Shown in pieces: positions 5,919 to 7,062 of a stretch of DNA of 7,062 nucleotides; within the stretch, counting starts at the first letter, position 1; each line of letters starts with the position of its first letter. The stretch is taken from contig DXEZ01000273.1 in assembly GCA_019114715.1 (NCBI GenBank), positions 1-7,062 of the forward strand, given 5' to 3'. Source of the stretch: Candidatus Sphingobacterium stercoripullorum. GTDB lineage: Bacteria > Bacteroidota > Bacteroidia > Sphingobacteriales > Sphingobacteriaceae. The notes below the pieces were generated by a model, which worked only from the letters and a program-made list of their open reading frames with translations, did not search any database and was not told the origin of the DNA. The translations under genes were made by a program, and so were the position numbers.

Positions 5919-7062
5919 ACCTCTTGATGGCTTATTGGTTGTAGAATTTGCGCAATTTATGGCTGGACCCACAGCTGGTCTTAGGCTTGCAGATTTAGGA
6001 GCCAAAGTTATAAAAATAGAAAGGCCGGTTACCGGTGAGATGGGACGGCAAATAGCAATTAAAAATATTTTTGTCGATAGCAGCAGCTTAGTATTTCATA
6101 CCATCAATAGAAATAAGGAGTCTTATGCTGCCAATCTTAAGGACCAGGAAGATTTAAAAGCTGTTAAGGCTCTTGTGCAAAAGGCAGATGTTTTAATTCA
6201 TAACTTTCGTCCTGGTGTTATGGAGAAATTTGGGCTCGATTATGAAAATTCTAGGAAGTTGAATCAGCGATTGATTTACGCGGTGGTAACGGGATATGGT
6301 AATAAAGGGCCTTGGGCTAATAAACCAGGACAAGATCTTTTAGTGCAATCGCTCTCGGGTATAACCTGGCTTTCAGGAAGGGGAGACCAAGGACCAGTTC
6401 CATTTGGACTTGCCGTAATTGATATGTATTGCGCCACTCACTTAACCCAAGGGATTTTAGCAGGGCTTTTAAAACGCCATAAAACTAGAGAAGGATGTTT
6501 GGTGGAAGTTAGCCTTTTAGAGTCTGCTCTAGACATGCAATTTGAAGTATTAACAACCCATCTAAATGACAACCACACTTTACCCAATAGGAGTAAGGTG
6601 AAAGGTGCTGGGCATGCTTACCTAAGTGCACCATATGGGGTCTATCAGACAAAAGATAGCTACCTAGCCCTAGCCATGGGAGACTTGAAGAAAATAGCAC
6701 AGCTCCTACAGCTAACAGGTGAGGATTTCGAAAACCCAGATAGTTGGTTTTCCAAGCGAGATGAGCTGTTGATACAAATTGGCGATCGTTTAGCTGAAAA
6801 AAAGACACAAGAAATTATTGATTTCTTGCATGAGCACGGTGTGTGGTCTTCGGAAGTCAACGATTACCATAAGTTCTTCAAGAGCGAAGGGTTTAAAAGT
6901 GCTCAAGCCTTGCAAGAGGTTACTCTTCAGGATGGCAGGAAGATTACCACTACACGTAGTCCTTACCACATAGACGGAGAACGTTATTTCTCTGCTAAAG
7001 CAGCTCCACAAGTTGGAGAGCATACCTTGCGTTTTAATGATGAACATTTGATTAATATATAG
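5911..7062 (+). CDS. Family III CoA-transferase (CaiB/BaiF/formyl-CoA transferase type)
   Basis: Complete, 383 residues, near the short end of the family's usual 380-430. The ATG at 5911 is chosen because MDKPLDGLLVVEF aligns with the N-terminus of formyl-CoA transferase. Seen: AGPTAGLRLADLGAKVIKIE (18-37), GEMGR (42-46), the NFRPG motif (98-102), LIYAVVTGYG (121-130), GQDLLVQSLSG (140-150), PFGLAVID with Asp171 at the place of the catalytic Asp169 of formyl-CoA transferase, PYGVYQTKDSYLALA (241-255), TTRSPYHIDG (347-356) and VGEHT (368-372). By family knowledge these cytosolic enzymes form interlocked dimers and move CoA between carboxylic acids through Asp-bound acyl intermediates. Two departures from formyl-CoA transferase argue against formate/oxalate substrates: its Gln17 is Met17 here, and its glycine loop GGGGQ is absent. 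The usual C-terminal GxPxGPV is replaced by VWSSEV (311-316). The gene overlaps the solute-binding-like gene by 8 bp, with a purine-rich AAGAAAA (5901-5907) as a weak ribosome site. The acid it activates is unknown. Confidence 0.92.
   Translation: MDKPLDGLLVVEFAQFMAGPTAGLRLADLGAKVIKIERPVTGEMGRQIAIKNIFVDSSSLVFHTINRNKESYAANLKDQEDLKAVKALVQKADVLIHNFRPGVMEKFGLDYENSRKLNQRLIYAVVTGYGNKGPWANKPGQDLLVQSLSGITWLSGRGDQGPVPFGLAVIDMYCATHLTQGILAGLLKRHKTREGCLVEVSLLESALDMQFEVLTTHLNDNHTLPNRSKVKGAGHAYLSAPYGVYQTKDSYLALAMGDLKKIAQLLQLTGEDFENPDSWFSKRDELLIQIGDRLAEKKTQEIIDFLHEHGVWSSEVNDYHKFFKSEGFKSAQALQEVTLQDGRKITTTRSPYHIDGERYFSAKAAPQVGEHTLRFNDEHLINI

Noticed and set aside
6509..7047. Three minus-strand open frames (6509-6808, 6660-6860, 6790-7047) opposite the CoA-transferase gene.
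   Set aside because: They overlap one another and lie wholly inside a well-recognised enzyme gene; no ribosome site or family resemblance is seen.
1..7062. tRNA, rRNA, CRISPR arrays, insertion sequences and attachment sites.
   Set aside because: None seen on either strand; the window is almost wholly filled by four protein genes.

Overview
The window is a stretch of AT-rich DNA (by eye about 40% GC) from a member of the Bacteroidota. The main evidence is a complete SusD-type lipoprotein gene directly behind a SusC/RagA-type TonB-dependent transporter gene, a pairing typical of this phylum. A near-perfect Bacteroidota -7 promoter element and start sites with little or no Shine-Dalgarno sequence agree with this. 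The genus cannot be fixed from the sequence. All four real genes are on the + strand and fill almost the whole window.

Layout. (1) From 1 to 3026 lies a susC-like gene whose 5' end (signal peptide and start codon) is outside the window. (2) From 3043 to 4590, 16 bp further on, lies a complete susD-like gene. (3) From 4591 to 4748 is the only sizeable gap. It holds a good Rho-independent terminator, a direct repeat in a very AT-rich block, a candidate promoter, and a GTG start embedded in ATGTG. (4) From 4749 to 5918 is a 389-residue protein with the look of a family 1 ABC solute-binding protein, but without signal peptide or lipobox. (5) From 5911 to 7062 is a family III (CaiB/BaiF/formyl-CoA transferase type) CoA-transferase of 383 residues. 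It overlaps the preceding gene by 8 bp, and its stop codon ends the window.

How the genes may work together. SusC and SusD should form an outer-membrane 'pedal-bin' importer for an oligomeric or otherwise large ligand. No glycosidase, polysaccharide lyase, sulfatase, sigma/anti-sigma pair or hybrid regulator is visible, so the ligand cannot be read from this window. The second unit is the unusual part. A binding-protein fold that seems to stay in the cytosol, with no ABC permease or ATPase next to it, is translationally coupled to an enzyme that moves CoA between carboxylic acids. The most economical idea is a two-protein cytosolic module in which the solute-binding-like protein is a partner, sensor or enzyme for a carboxylate handled by the CoA-transferase. 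The terminator and separate promoter mean that a functional link to the SusCD pair is only an inference from adjacency.
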